Assembly: GCA_030267565.1 (NCBI GenBank)
Contig: BRXU01000003.1
Coordinates: 2,960,001-3,024,000 of the forward strand
Direction of reading: 5' to 3'
Source of the DNA: Pleodorina starrii
Lineage: Eukaryota; Chlorophyta; Chlorophyceae; Chlamydomonadales; Volvocaceae
DNA length: 64,000 nucleotides
Positions within the stretch are counted from its first letter, which is position 1. Each line of letters opens with the position of its first letter. Of the stretch, positions 45,676-59,200 are shown one piece after another. The position numbers were made by a program, and so were the translations under genes. Below the pieces are notes generated by a model. The model searched no databases, was not told where the DNA came from, and saw nothing but the letters and a program-made list of their open reading frames with translations.

Positions 45676-48600
45676 ATGAGCGAAGCCGCAGCGGCGCAGG
45701 CGGAGGAGATTAGAAGGATACTGCTAAACAAGCATCTTGACATCATGATGTCGAGCGGGCCCAAAAGGCCCGGCAGTGCGCCCCCGCAAGCGGAAATACT
45801 CCCTGGTTCGCCCATGGGTTCAGCTCCGACCGGATTTCACATCATCACGGGCGAGCCGTTGCGTGGTGGCGTGGGTGGTGGGCCGCAGCAACGCACTTCT
45901 CAGTCGCCAGGGCCACAGCAGAAGGAAGCCGAGGAGATGGTTTTGGCGGCCGATACTGAGGAGGCGTAAGCGGGGGGCCCTTGCTTATCGGGATAGCGAA
46001 GGCATGTGTGCGGAACTTACATATGTCGCTACCCCTGCCCGTCCTACAGTCTGAGGTCCCAACCGGAGTACGCCGCCTTTTATTACGCAAACGTGCGGAA
46101 CAACCCCCGCCTGCCTCCGCCCCTGACCACTCGGAACGTGAGCGCTTGCCCACCTTGGGTGAACAGCGGAAAAGTGGTGACACCTGACGTCCTCGCCGAG
46201 GCACAGGTGCGCAAATACGCGCAGAACCTGTGTTGGTCAAGTCAGTAGGACTTTGGAACTCCAGTTGGAGTGCATCCTGCCGGAAAGTTTGTTGCATGAG
46301 AGGTTGCTCATAGCCTGCACCCTGTTTTCGCAGAGCAAGGCTACTGATGGCAGCGACGCCCAAGCACATGCAACTTTAAACATGCTGTTTGGCAGCCAGT
46401 TGAACCTCAAGGTGCGACGGTCTAGTCGGAGCAGCATGGTGTGTCGGTCTGCAAACAAACACGGGCGTATGTTCTTAAGTGCTGATGCAATTTTTTATAC
46501 TTACAGGACGGTGCAGAGCCAATTCCGATTCAAGGCAATCATTACCTCGGTCAGGTGAGGCGGTTGACGAGTAAGGCATTCTGTGTTGGGAGAATTCTGC
46601 CTCGGCTTTCGAGGACCCAGAACGTGTTTGGCTGCCTTCCGATGGTGCTTGCGATGTATCTGCGCAGGATCTTGGACCGCCGGTGAGCTCCAGCCTGGGC
46701 GCGGCCGCAACCATCTCCCCGTCCCAGCGCCCCGACACACTCGCTGCCGCTTGGTCCAACATTGGGTCCCCCGCGGCCTCCAGCGGTGCTGCGCAACAGT
46801 TCGACTCCCTATTGGGTGGCTTTGGCTCCCCGAAGCCAGCCCCAGGTCTGAGCCCCTTGCTAACCGCGGAGCTTAAAGCCCAGGCCAGCGGCGTTTCTCT
46901 CTACTCGGTGAGGAACTGGACTGAGGTGGCGGGGAGTAGGCGGGTCGTAGACGGGGTACCTTTAGTGACAGCGCTGACTCAGTTGGGGGACTAAGCATCA
47001 GAGCGTGCTGAGTTAGACTGTACCCGCTCTCGTACCGCTGATTGCAGGTTCGAAGCGCTGATGAACAGGTGCTGCATGAGTCGCTGTACGTCAGAAGTAC
47101 ACCCCACACGCCCATGGGCAGCCAGCACGGCGGTCCTGGGCAGCTCTTCGGCACGTACAACCCCGAGTCGCCGCGGGCTCCGTCCATGGACTTGGTTGGC
47201 CGCTCCATGAGCAGCAACAGCCTGGGCGGCGGAGCGCTGGGGAAGGTGCGCGCAATAAGGTCGCAGGCGGGGGCACGCTTCAGGGTGGAAGACTTCCTTG
47301 GGCAGCTGTGCATGCTTAATCCTTACCCGAATTGCGCATAAGGCGCCAAGGCTACCCCAAGCCATAAGGGCATTACAGTTATCTGCTGGTAGATTCTAGT
47401 GAGAGTTCACGCGTCATCGGTTTACGGTCAATGAAACCCATGCAATATTGCCTCTGCTTGTCCGTGGACTCCCAATAGCCCGTTTACGATTGTTCGCCCC
47501 GGACCCATGTCCCACGTACAGGACCCAAAGGTGTCGCCGGCTCCTGGACCCACGGGACGGCTCGCCTCGGTCATCGGTGACCAGCGCACCACCTTGCGCA
47601 CTCCCTCGAAGCTCCGCATCGGTAGCAGCACCCTCATCGACGGTGACCCCCAGCAGCAGCTCCTTACCAGCTTGACCAGCGCGGACACTGCGGCGGCGGC
47701 TGCAGCCGCGGCGGCGGCCGCAGCTGCGGCGGACCACGAGAACGCTGCAGCCGCCGCGGCCGCGGCCGCGGCGGCGCAACAGCTCGCATCTGCGGCTCAG
47801 GTGCAGGCGGCGGTGGAGGCGTTTCAGAATCTACCGCCCGCGGCTGCAACAGCCTTCGCGGCGGCTTTGGGAGGCGGCGATCAGGCCGGCATGACTGTGG
47901 GCGGCCAGCAGCTTATGTCGCCTGACGGTAAGCGTTGGTATCTCAAGAATATGCCTCCTGTTTTTTCTTTTGCGTTCCCTTGTCTGCCGGTTCATGGGAC
48001 GGAGATACGAACGGGAATGTGGAGTCGTCTTGGGCGAACATGCCGTTTGACGAGCGTCCTAGTTACGGCTGAAGCCACAGGCTTGCAGCATGAAGACAGA
48101 GTGTGTAGACATTTCCGCGTCCCTTAAAACGCCTGTCCCGACTCGTGGTCCCGCACCTTTCTGCAGCTCTGCTGGGTAGTGCAGCTGGTGCTCAACAACA
48201 GCAGATGCAGGTGAGGCAGAGTGGCCGCTTGCCCTCCGTCATCATCCTTTGTAAGGCCATCCGTGCAAGACCGTCTGTCGGAAGCCCTCTAAATGCGCTG
48301 ATCAAGGTTTTTCATCTGATGGCTGATGGGTTGTCGCCGCGTCGCAACCCGTATCGTGCACAGCCGAAGTGCATGAAAAGTGCGGCCGCGCATTGCGTCG
48401 TCGATGCCACTTATCTACATTCCGTGAGTCGTGCATTGCTCGAATCGAAGTCATTCGACATGCGGCCCATGTCTTGACCGTGCACTCGTCCGATTGGGCA
48501 TTGAGTTTCGGTGTCCCCTTCGTGTGCGCTCACGGCGCTTTCAGGCTATGTACATGGCCGCTGCGGCGATGTATCCTATGTACTATGCGCAGCAAGCGCA

Positions 48601-51600
48601 GCAGGCTGGCATGCAGAGCATCCAGGTGCGGGCTCAAGGTTACAAAATACTTTGCCTTATTCTGGTACTTCCTGCCCTGCCGCGTTTGAGACCAGAACGT
48701 CTTGATCGTGCACCTTCGAGAGGGGCATCGCGTGTTTCGCGCTCTGGACCCAATTCATTGCTCCTGACTCACATTTTTGACAGCCCAGCTCGTATTCCGC
48801 GGGATGACTACCTAGTTGCCATGTATAGTCTTTGGAAATCGGCTAAGCATCTCACGACTGTTTCCCTGCTTGCAGGCTATGCAGGCCGCCGCGATTGCCA
48901 GCTTCCCCGCCATATCCGCGGCCGGCGCCGGCTTCCCAATGATGCCCGGCGGCGTGCCGCAGGCCATGCTGCAGTCCGCTTACCCGCCATCGGTCATCTC
49001 GGGCCTGCCACCAGCAGCAGCCGCGTCGTTGTTGAGCGCCGGTAGCGTGGGTGCGGCGGGGGCCATTCCCGACGTCGCCGCGCTGGCAGCCGCGGGCTTG
49101 CGGCCGCAGCAGCAGTTCGGCGCTGGCCTGTCGCAGCCGTATCCGGGCAGTGGAGACTACGGCGCATATTACCAGAAAGTGATTGGGGCACAGGCGGCCG
49201 CAATGGCGGGCGGCGTGGTGAAGGACGCCGACGCAGTCGCTGCAGCGGCGCTGCTGCGCGGCGGAATTCCGCCACCGCCTCCGCCGCCACCCCCCGGACA
49301 GCCTCCACCGCCTCCTAAAGACAGCAAGCGCAATGGCGGCGGCGAGCCACACCCCGGCGGGGGCAGCAGTTCGTATGGCCATCCTTTGGCCTCCGGTGAC
49401 TCGGAGCGGCGGCTTCGGGCACAGCACTCAGGTCGGGACCTGGGGAGTCGCACCAGCGGTAGCCTGAGCATCAGTGTCAACGGCGGCATGCAGGGATCCC
49501 CTGGTCAACTGGCAGGGCCCCAGTCCCCCTCGCAAACCCTCCCAGGATCGTTTGGTAACTTTCCCACGCCCAACAGCCGCCTCCGCGCCGGCTCGGCCTC
49601 GCAGCAGGGCTTTCTGCCCCACGATAACCACCTGCCATCGATGGCCAGCGGCGGACTCGCAAGCGTGAACAGCGTCGGCAGCACGGGCCCATCGTATGGT
49701 AGGGAGGCCATGCGCGCGGAGGGACCGTCGCGCCGCAACAGCCAGCGGCGGGGCGACCTCATAGCAGCGGTGGAGGCAGCGGAGGCGCACGCGGGCGTGG
49801 GCGGCGGGCAGGGCGGTCACGGGGGCCGCGGGCCTCGCAGCAGCGGCGACACACTGCTTGACGAGTTTAAGACCAACAAGACGGGCCGCAAGTACGAGCT
49901 ACGGGAGATTTTGGGACACGTCTACGAGTTTAGCCTGGACCAGCACGGCAGCAGGTTCATCCAGCAGGCAAGTGGAAGGCAGGTCTGGAGGCAAACACTT
50001 TTGAGGGGGGCATATAAGGGACAGACGTGTAAAGTTGCGACATTCTACCCATGAGGATTTGTTTGTGATGACATTTTGAAAACTAGTGGAAACTGTGGCG
50101 CATACGAAAGCCATGAGAAGAGTTACTATGTGAAGATGAGCGCAGCGAAAGGGTGCCGGATGGCCAAGACCACCTGTGGCCATGTTGCGAGCGTCCCTCC
50201 CTCCTGCGGTGATCTGTACGCGCCCCGCAGAAGCTGGAGGGCGCGAACCCCGACGACCTGGATGCGGCGTTCAGCGAGGTTCTCCCGCGCATCCTGCACC
50301 TCATGACGGACGTCTTCGGCAACTACGTGGTGCAGAAGTTCTTGGAGCACGGTGGGGCACGGGGAGCGTTGGGCTAGGCCTGACGGGGCGGAGTCGATGG
50401 TGATAGGGGAAAGCGGTTTGTCTCGTCGCGCTTGCATCGGCGTGCACTGCTGGCTGAGCGTGCGCGGATCACTGGGCCATGACGACGCCATTGCCCACCG
50501 GCCTGCTGGTCCTGCCCCCATGTGCCCAATGTTCTGCCTTGTCGTTCCTGTGAACTTTGTCGGTTCCATGACAGCTGAACATACTGGAGCTGATGTATTG
50601 TCTGATCCCCCGTCCGGAATGGGTGCATCACCTTCTCGGCCCGAGACCCAAGAGACCGCGCGTTCCACTCGTACGCACCATCATCTGAACGCTCAACCAT
50701 CTGTACCATGCCGCTTCACGACAGGCAACCTGGAGCACCGCGGCCGCCTAGCCAAGGCGCTCCACGGCCACGTGCTGCAGCTGAGCCTGCAGATGTACGG
50801 CTGCCGCGTCGTACAGAAGGCCTTGGAGGTGTTCAGTGAGGAGCAGCAAGTGGAACTGGTGGCCGAGCTGGACGGCCACATCATGCGCTGCGTGCGCGAC
50901 CAGAACGGCAATCACGTCATCCAAAAGTGCATCGAGTGCGTCCCAACGGCCCGCATAACTGGCCTGCTCGACAACTTCCTCATGTGCGTAGTGCCACTCT
51001 CGACACACCCCTTCGGCTGCCGCATCATCCAGCGTATTCTGGAGCACGTGCGCGACCAGCGGCGCCGCGCAGCGGTCATGGCCGACATTCTCAGCGCCGC
51101 AGTGCAGCTGACGCAGGACCAATACGGCAATTACGTCATTCAGCACGTGCTGGAGCGCGGCACGCCGGAGGAGCGGTCGTCCATTGCGAGTAGCCTGGCG
51201 GCCACAGTGGTGCAGCTGTCGATGCACAAGTTTGCGAGCAACGTGATCGAGAAGTGCCTGACTTACGGCAGCACCTCCGACCGCGACTTGCTCATCAACC
51301 GCATGTTGGGCGCACAGGCGCTGCAGATGCAGCAGGCAGCTGCGACCGGGGCCATGGACGGGGACATGGAGGTTGAGGTGGGTGTCAGCATAGCATGTGT
51401 CGCGTGCGTGGTTGTGTTGTGCTGTGTGTTTGTGCATGTGCGGTTGTGGAGGCGTTTCTCGGCGCTGGGAAAGATGCGGATCCGTACGTGGCGCACAGAA
51501 GATAGTGCTGCGTATTTTTGAGGGCTCCCTTTGGTAATTTTACTCGAGCCGCTAGTTCTAGATACCGGTTAAACCCTTCATCCCGTGCCTAGACCCAGTT

Positions 51601-52497
51601 CTGCAGGCTTTCCAGCGCCGACTCGATAAGCTCATTGCTGTTTATCCATCAATCGGGGTGTCAAAACACTCCTGCAGATTCCGTTTATCGCTCGTTTCTT
51701 CCGAACTTGCCCATTTGGCGGTCCGCGCCGGCCGCCGAGCACCCGCCTTTCTCAGGATGTTTCCCCGTTGCTCTGTCACCGCCCATTTTCCGCGGATCTC
51801 AAACCTCGCTGGCCCCTCCCCACCCGCATCCTCTTCCTGTTCGACCCGGCTTCGGCCTGGTGGTCCTCTCGGCCGCTTGCAGGACCCCGTGCAGGCTATG
51901 ATGAAGGACCAGTTTGGCAACTACGTTGTTCAAAAGGTTCTGGAGGTGTGCACGGACGACCAGCGCGAGACGATGCTGGCCAGGGTGCGGCAGCAGCTGC
52001 ACGCGCTGAAGCGCTTTACATATGGCAAGCACATCGTGGCGCGCGTTGAGAAGCTGCTGTCGGCGGGAACCCGCTATCAGACGCACGCCAAGGGGCGGCT
52101 GCTGCCGGATGACGAGGCGCTGGCCGCTGCTGCCGCGGCGGCGGGGGCGCGCCTGGGAGCCCTGACGACGGCGCCGCCGCCGGCGCCGCCAGCAGCGGCG
52201 GCAGCCGGAGACGACGTGAACTCCGCGGCCGCTGGCGTTTCATCGGCTTTCGCAGCCGCCGAGGGCCCCGACGGCGGCTCAAACTCCCAGCCACCGGCGC
52301 CCACCACGCCGCCAGTGTCGTCGGCCGGCGCCGGTGAGGCGGGCTACACGAGCAGCGCTACACCACTCGTTCAGGCGGCATCGGCATCGTCATCTGACGG
52401 TGGAGCCGCGGCGGCGGAGCGACCCTGCTCGGGCTTTGTAGGCCTCGAGGCAAAGGACGACACGCCGGAGGCCCCGGCTGCCGCTGAGGCCCTCTGA
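45676..52497 (+). CDS. PUM: Pumilio/PUF-family RNA-binding protein, 13 exons
   Basis: Exons: 45676-45965, 46050-46137, 46334-46411, 46507-46554, 46668-46907, 47048-47245, 47522-47927, 48167-48210, 48545-48625, 48876-49967, 50231-50351, 50725-51377, 51883-52497; 1317 codons plus TGA, in frame throughout. A small exon near 46140-46330 could have been missed. The N-terminus has the Pumilio motif [20 protein letters not shown] (near 105-122). A long Ala/Gly/Gln/Pro-rich region follows, with Ala runs and [10 protein letters not shown]. The eight PUF repeats span about 836-1140: [64 protein letters not shown]. These bind a UGUA-type site in 3' UTRs and usually repress or destabilise the mRNA in the cytoplasm. 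A ~150-residue Ala/Pro-rich tail follows. The intron after 49967, inside repeat 1, is GC-AG. Confidence 0.93.
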
Positions 52498-55400
52498 ACT
52501 GCTTGCGTAGCCATTTCGCCGCCCGCTGTTCGGGGGGTAGGGGAAGCCGTCGCGAACGCTCAGTCGTACCTAACCCGTTGCTTGGGAGAGCTCATGTCGC
52601 TCTGGTCCTAGCCATATCTTGGCTGTGGTCGTGCCGCAGCCTGGCGTGAGGGCGCTGTCGAACGTGCTTGTGTGTTGAGTAAGGATAAAGAGTTAAAGAC
52701 ACTATGTCTGTACATTTTTACCGCCCGCTGGTTGTGTCTCAATTCTCCCGCCGTCTGGCTTGTGTGCATGTCTATATGTACTTCACCGATCTTTCTTCGT
52801 CGTCCTGTGACACTGCCTTGCGTTAGCTGCCAGTGTTGCTGTGGGGCACGGGGATTTGGCCGTGTCTGTGCACCACCGCTCGCGCGCAGAGGTCCGAATG
52901 CTGGCTCTCCTTCCCGTAGGGCGCACCTTCGGTGTTTTAACCGTGCCTTGTCCGGTCGTGAGGGCGGGGCGACGTAGTGCAAGTATCCTACTCTGTTCAG
53001 CTGAGAGTCTCATTGGCGCCGCGTCATTGGCGCCGAGTCATTGGAAACCCTGCCAGCCATCATGCTGCTGCTGCTGGCGTATTCATCCCGGGTCGGTTCA
53101 GCACGATGATGGATCATGACGGCGTCCCATAAAGACAGTGATACGGCTTTATCTGCGTGAATTGGCAGGATACTAGGATCGAGCTTGTTTCTGAGCGCGC
53201 TTGGAGCGTTGGTCGGTGGGGGATGGGCAGCCCAATAGGATTTGTGAAGGGCGGAGTGAATGGTGGATTGTGCCATCGTCAAACGGCACATCGTCTAGCC
53301 GGCCGCGTACGTCAGCTTTGCGTTCATTTTGCGGTAGGCAGCCAGGTGAGGGGTTCGATGACTCCTACGGTTGGAGCTCGATCGACTGCGGGACCGTAGA
53401 CGTTTTGTTATAACAGGTCGGCAGCTGTGAGATTGTTGCCGAAAGGATCCTGATCTCTTCTGCTTAGGACTACTTTGGACGAAGGCGCGCTTTGTTCGTA
53501 CCGGACGCGTTTCGTATCCATGGGCTTCGGAAGCCCGCGCAAGGTTACCAGCCAACCAGTGCACGTTAGATGGCCGGTAGATTCTATACAATTAGGATGT
53601 GCCTGCAGGTAGTCACGGTGCGGCCTGTATGGCCCGCAAGTGCGCGCGGGATACGTGCATTGCCGCATTTGTAGGGTCCGCCCTAAGTCGACATAGTGGG
53701 ACCGCGTTGGCGTTTCCCGTCGCGTGTGCGTGTTGGCAGCAGCGTCTGCCACTGCCAAAGTAGCTGCGCGCCCCGCGTGCCTTTGTTGCTGCTGCGTTTG
53801 CTTGGATACATAAATGACCTGTCCGCGCCTCATGGCTTTTCGGCGCAGCGCTGGCAAAGTGGCAGATGCGGGAGGTCGAAACGTCGGTCGGAGGTTTGGT
53901 CGTAGGTGCGGCAGGCAGGGCCGTGTTGTTGCGGCACGGCGCCGTGCATTTCATACGGCTGCCGTCCTTTGGCAAGTAGAAGGCGGCATAGTGCACATTC
54001 GCCTCCGTCCATGCGGTGTACAGATTCGGTATCATCTTGCCTCTTATCTTCTTGGGCGTCCATATTTGAAGGGTACATATTTACACCTGTCCTTTTGAGT
54101 GTTATCGCGCCTGGGCGAACCCATACGCAGCGGCAGAGGATCAAGAGTACAAAGGGCTTCCACACGATGACATTATACGGAGGAAAGCGGAGGGGATGTC
54201 TTCTGATGTACGGGATGACTGGGTAGCCGCTGCCGTTGTGAGTCGTGCGGCTTTCCGATGACTGCCCCATTTCCGTCACCGGGACGACCGCAGCAGCACC
54301 CGGCCTGTGTGTCAAATTGTACGACCTATGTGGTCGTATCGACGCTAGTGCTGCTCCTTATCGGACCGATTTGGTGAGAGGATTGATCATAATGAGTGTG
54401 CGGATTCGGCTGTAGCGGCGCCGACGGGAGTGCAGGTTTGTCGATGTGGTGGCGGCTGGCGTGCGTCAGCGAAGGGAGGAGCCGTCTGTTTAGGGTGGGT
54501 GGTGTGCGTGCTGACGATCACCGCTGCCAGGGCAACCCTAGCTTTGTTTGTCCGGTTGCGGGCGCGGGCAATCAGAGCGCAATCGTCGTCGTTTCTCGTG
54601 CAGGCACGCTTGAGTAGTCGCCAGTCCTAAGCAGGATGGCTTTTTTGCTGTGGAGCACATTCTGCGCCGGGCTCACGTGTAATACCGCTGACACAACTCT
54701 TCGCCAGCAACCAATTATGCTGCCGTCACTTATCTGGACAGTACCGAATGGTGAAGATTGACAGGAGATGTCTCCAGTGGCCTGGAAATCGACGGTAGTG
54801 TCTCGAGTCGATGCCTGTTGTTCCTTCATGTGCCTTTGCATCAGCTGGTGTCTTTGCATACGCCCAGTGCCCAGTGCATTGCATTCACTACATGCGGTTG
54901 CAACACGGATGATGACTCCCCTCGTCATCGTCATCGTTGGGCGGTGGACAGCCACGACGACACGTGCGACGTGCCCATACCGTATGTCCGTTTTACCAGT
55001 GCGCGGGGTATCCATACCCCGCGCACTCGCTGCTAAGGCCGGTTCTTTCAGTCGAGCCAACTCCGAACGAAGTGTATCCCGCCGGCACGCACTTCCGAGA
55101 CCGCTACATTGGCAAACGCCATGCGATGTCCATGACATCAACTGTGGCCACAACTGCTGCTCCGGCATCTCAATCTCAAGCTGCATGGGTTTACAGGTGA
55201 CGTCATGATGAGAGCGGTGGGCGCACGCCGCAATGCGGTAGCCGCAATGTCCATTTGTCGCGCCAGCGGGTGCGCGCTCAATCATCTGCGCACGCGCGCG
55301 GCTCGCCCGTTCTGCTGACTACGAAATCTTTTAGGAAACGCCTTCAAGGAAAGCGTGAACCCATATAGCGGTAGCCACACACACATCCAATTCTTGCATG

Positions 55401-55840
55401 CACCAGGCAAGCTCCCGTCCGACAAAGCATTGCACCAGCAACCACCATTCAGTAGTGAAGTGCCCGAGCCCCTAGCATTCGCGCTAAGTGACACCCGCGC
55501 ATTGAAACGTAGCATGGCGTCACGTCTTTTGCTCCTACTCCCTATTAGCATACCACCCATCATCGTCCCCACCAGCCGCACCTGAGTCTCCGTCGCCGTT
55601 GCCCGCACATTCAGGCGGCGGCCAACGTCTAACCGGCAGCACATTCAACGGTCACCGCCAATCCTGATCCTGTGAGCTTTTCCTCCCATTTGGGCACACA
55701 TGCGAACCCCTTCGCCCCACACGTGCAGTCGCAATAGCGCACAGTCCAGCTGGGAATAAAATCAGCGCCCCCGTGCGAACGCCACAAAGCATCATATGTC
55801 ATTAACACGATAAGCCGTATGAAAAGATGCGTCGCCATCA
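52498..55840. other. Long region without a supported gene (Pumilio 3' UTR and intergenic)
   Basis: 3.3 kb with GC content closer to 50-55% and no frame with domain or splice support. The left part is likely Pumilio 3' UTR. TGTAA, the usual poly(A) signal of Chlamydomonas-type algae, occurs on plus near 54678 (CACGTGTAATACC), but the real end cannot be fixed. It contains a perfect 14-bp-arm palindrome at 54998-55027. Confidence 0.45.
54998..55027. other. Perfect 14-bp-arm palindrome
   Basis: Arms AGTGCGCGGGGTAT and ATACCCCGCGCACT separated by CC. It could form a strong hairpin in RNA from either strand. Confidence 0.9.
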
Positions 55841-56240
55841 AGACACTTGGTACAGATCATAGAACATAACAAGAAGTGTAGATTCCATCCTATGACACGG
55901 AACCCAACTACACAAGCAGTACAAGCATGCTGGAGACCATTCTTGCTCGCCCCATGCGACATGGATTTGTCAAGTGGCGGGCCCCTGATCGCCAGGCTCC
56001 TAGTAAGGGCTCAGATCACAGCACGCCCGGCGATCCTCTTCTTATTCATCGTTCAGGTGCGTGTTCCCACGAATCGTAATGGCGATTCAGGGTATAACCA
56101 TGGGGCGCGTGGCCCGTCCGCCCGTCCCCCTGCGTACCAGTCTCTCAGTCCTGCCAGCCACGCGTCTTCTACGACCGACTTCTACACCCTCCTTCCTCTA
56201 CCTCTACCACAGTCAGCCCTCCGGCGTCCGTAATGACCCA

Positions 56241-59200
56241 CTAGGCGCAAAGGCTGCCCCTTGCGCCTTGGCGGGTGGTGCTCAGCGCCACGAATCCGGC
56301 AACCTCCCTCCGGCAAAACGGGCACAGCAACGGTCGCGGCCTGCTTCTGCTTGCCAGCTCCACCCGACACATCTGACCCGCGCAGCGCCCGCATACGCCG
56401 TGGCCGCACCCAACCGGCGCCACCGCCTCTCGCTCCACAAAGCACACGCCACATAGCGGCGGCCCAGCCGCCTCGTCGTCGCCATCGCCCGTGCTACCAC
56501 TGGCGTTGGTGTCCGCTGCTGGCACCGACGCGGCCGCTTTCCCGCAGCAGCTACCTCCTGGCGCAAGAGGCCGGCTCGCGTGTGACAGCCGCACGACGCT
56601 CAACGGGGGAGGGGCCGGCACCGTCGCTGCCGCAGCAGCGCCACAAGCCGGTGTGCGTGCGGATGCGGATGCTAGACTGCTGGACACAAGTCGGCCGCCC
56701 GCAGCACTTGTGGCTGCCGTCACCGGCATAGCCGAGCCGCCGGCAGCCGAGCGGTCAACGCTTCCCGCCGGACCCTGCCCTTCCAATCGCTTCAGGTCCC
56801 CCGTCAGCCTGGCGAACAGCGCCGCTGCGGCAATGGCCGCCAGGCTGGAGGGTCCGATGCGGGTCGCCGACGATCCGCCCCCTCCAGCCACCGCCAGGCC
56901 GAGGGCCTGCTCCAGCGGGCGACCGGGGTGCAGCAGCTGCAGCAGCTCGCGGTTGGACGTGTGGTGGGCGGCGGCCACCTGTGCGACCGCGGCATCCAGC
57001 GGGTGATAACGCGGAAGGCGCAACACGGCATTTGGGGGGGGGGATCGGATTGCATAGCGAGGAGTGCGGTTCGGTGAGGATGAGCAGCTGCAATGGAGGC
57101 GTCAGCAACTTGGCAGCAAGCCGCAATGAGGCCGCAATTGCCGATGGCATGGCCGCTGCCCTTACCGCTGCTGCTTCCAGAGCCCGGGCACGAAAGACAC
57201 ATTCCGCCGGCAACCTGCCGTTCGCAGTTCCGTCCAGGCAGCGCCATGCGTGCTTGCGTCGCATTCGTGACGCAGCCCCACATCAGCCAACCCATCTGAT
57301 GTGACCAGGCACCCAATGCCCTCGTTCGGCGCCCCAAACCCACCTCCCAAGGGAGATGCTGGCTGTGATCCGCGCGTAGCCGTGGGTCTCTTGACCGGGC
57401 GCCCGAGGATGCCGGGTGCAGCACCTGCGCACATCCATGAAACCATCCGTCGCACGGGCGGGGCAAAAGGGGGTGAAGGGATGGCCGGCTGGAGTTGGAT
57501 GGGTAGCTTGGTATGCATACCCCAGATACGAATACGTGGTAGTACATCGACAGCACAGAAGCTGCAGCACAACTACCTCCTCCCGTCTCTGTCCGGCTCG
57601 GCAGTGAGATACACATCGGCCGTTTCGCTGCTCCTCATACAATCCTGGTTGTCTTTTCCCTTGCCAGTCGTCCTTTCCGGTCCTTACCAAACGTCCGATC
57701 GATACGTTTGGCGCCCTGCACATCATCTGCTCGCAGCCGCCTCTCATGCATGCGCCCCCCATCTCTCTCCCCAACCCGCAACCCCCTCTCTTACGTGGTG
57801 CCGTAGCAGCTGCCGCACGATCGCCACGTTGCCGCGAAGGGCCGCGAAGTGCAGCGGTGTGGACAGGGAGGGGAAGGTCAGGAAGATGTCGTAGCTGTTC
57901 CCGCTTGTGGCTGCTGTCAGCTGCGGGTCGTGGCGGAGAAGCTCTTCAATGGCGGACTCCTGGTCCAAAAACACCGCGTAGTGAAGCCGGTGACGCCGCA
58001 GACGCTGCGCGCGTCGATGTACCTGCAGTGCAGTGCATCGCATCGCGTCACAATGTAGCGGAACGTGCGGACGCAGCAGACCACGACTGGCGGTTGTAAC
58101 TCATTTGTATTGCAATATCGTCATTCGTCAAGCCATCGTTCGATAGTCGTCACGGTGTGAGCAGTTCCAGGGTGCGAGCAGGTACACACTTCCATCAGAG
58201 AGCTGCAGCCAACTAGCCACCAGAAAGCATACAATTACAACGAGTAGTGCGCATCCGTCCGCGCGGGTCCTGCCCGCTGCCCGTTTGCTCCCCACACTGC
58301 CCCGCCTCCTCTGCCCCGCCCTGCCCACCGCGCCCCACCCCCTTCGCTTACCTGACCCCGTGCCTGGCCAGCTCCCTCACCGGCAGGTTGCTCATGAGCG
58401 CCTCTATGCAGGGGGCGCTGCCGGCCATGGCGGCGTAGTGGAGCGCAGTGCGGGCGCCACAGCGGTCGCCGGCCCACGGGTCGGCGCCCTGCACGTCCCG
58501 AAAAGCGGCGCAGCGGAGGCCGGGCACCTCACGGTTGGATGTTGCCACGCCCCCCCGCCAACTGCCCAACGACATGCTCCTACCTTCCTGCCTGCCCGCC
58601 TGCGCTTGCTCATCATCATCCGCTCCCTTATTAATTCTCGCAACTATTGCTCTTCGCTACTCAGCCCCTTGCCGCCACTCCGCGTCATCATGTCGCATTC
58701 CCGTGTCGAGAAGTCTGATCTCATCATTAGGGCTTCATCACCCATTTCCGTGCCCACTCTGCTCTCCCCCGCAAACGTGCACCTCTACCCCTTACCACCT
58801 CACACACACACACCCCGTATAGGCTCCGGCCAATACGTGGATAACACAACACACACACCCACACACACCCCATCCCGCCCATACACACCTGCGCCAGCAG
58901 CAGCTTGACCAGCTCGGGGCAGCCAGCCGCACACGCGCACATGAGGGGCGTCTGGCCTGGGGCCCGGAATGACAGGGAAAGAGGCCGGGGGTCAGAGCAA
59001 GGGTGGGAGTCAAGGTCAGAGTGGGGCGGTTGTTGGCTGCAGTTCGGGGTGGCGGGGGCGGGGGCGGTGGGGCTTCCAAATGAGGTAAGGTTCGAGGCAG
59101 GCGCCATTAGGGGCCAGTCAGGGTGCGTGAGGTGGTGCCGACCAGCAGCCGGACTGGGGAGGGCAAGACCGCCAGGCCAAAGTCGCGGAGGGAGGGTGGC

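Noticed and set aside
45676..45969. Stand-alone 97-codon gene at the start of the Pumilio locus
   Set aside because: The frame contains a good donor at 45966, and joining to 46050 gives the conserved Pumilio N-terminal motif.
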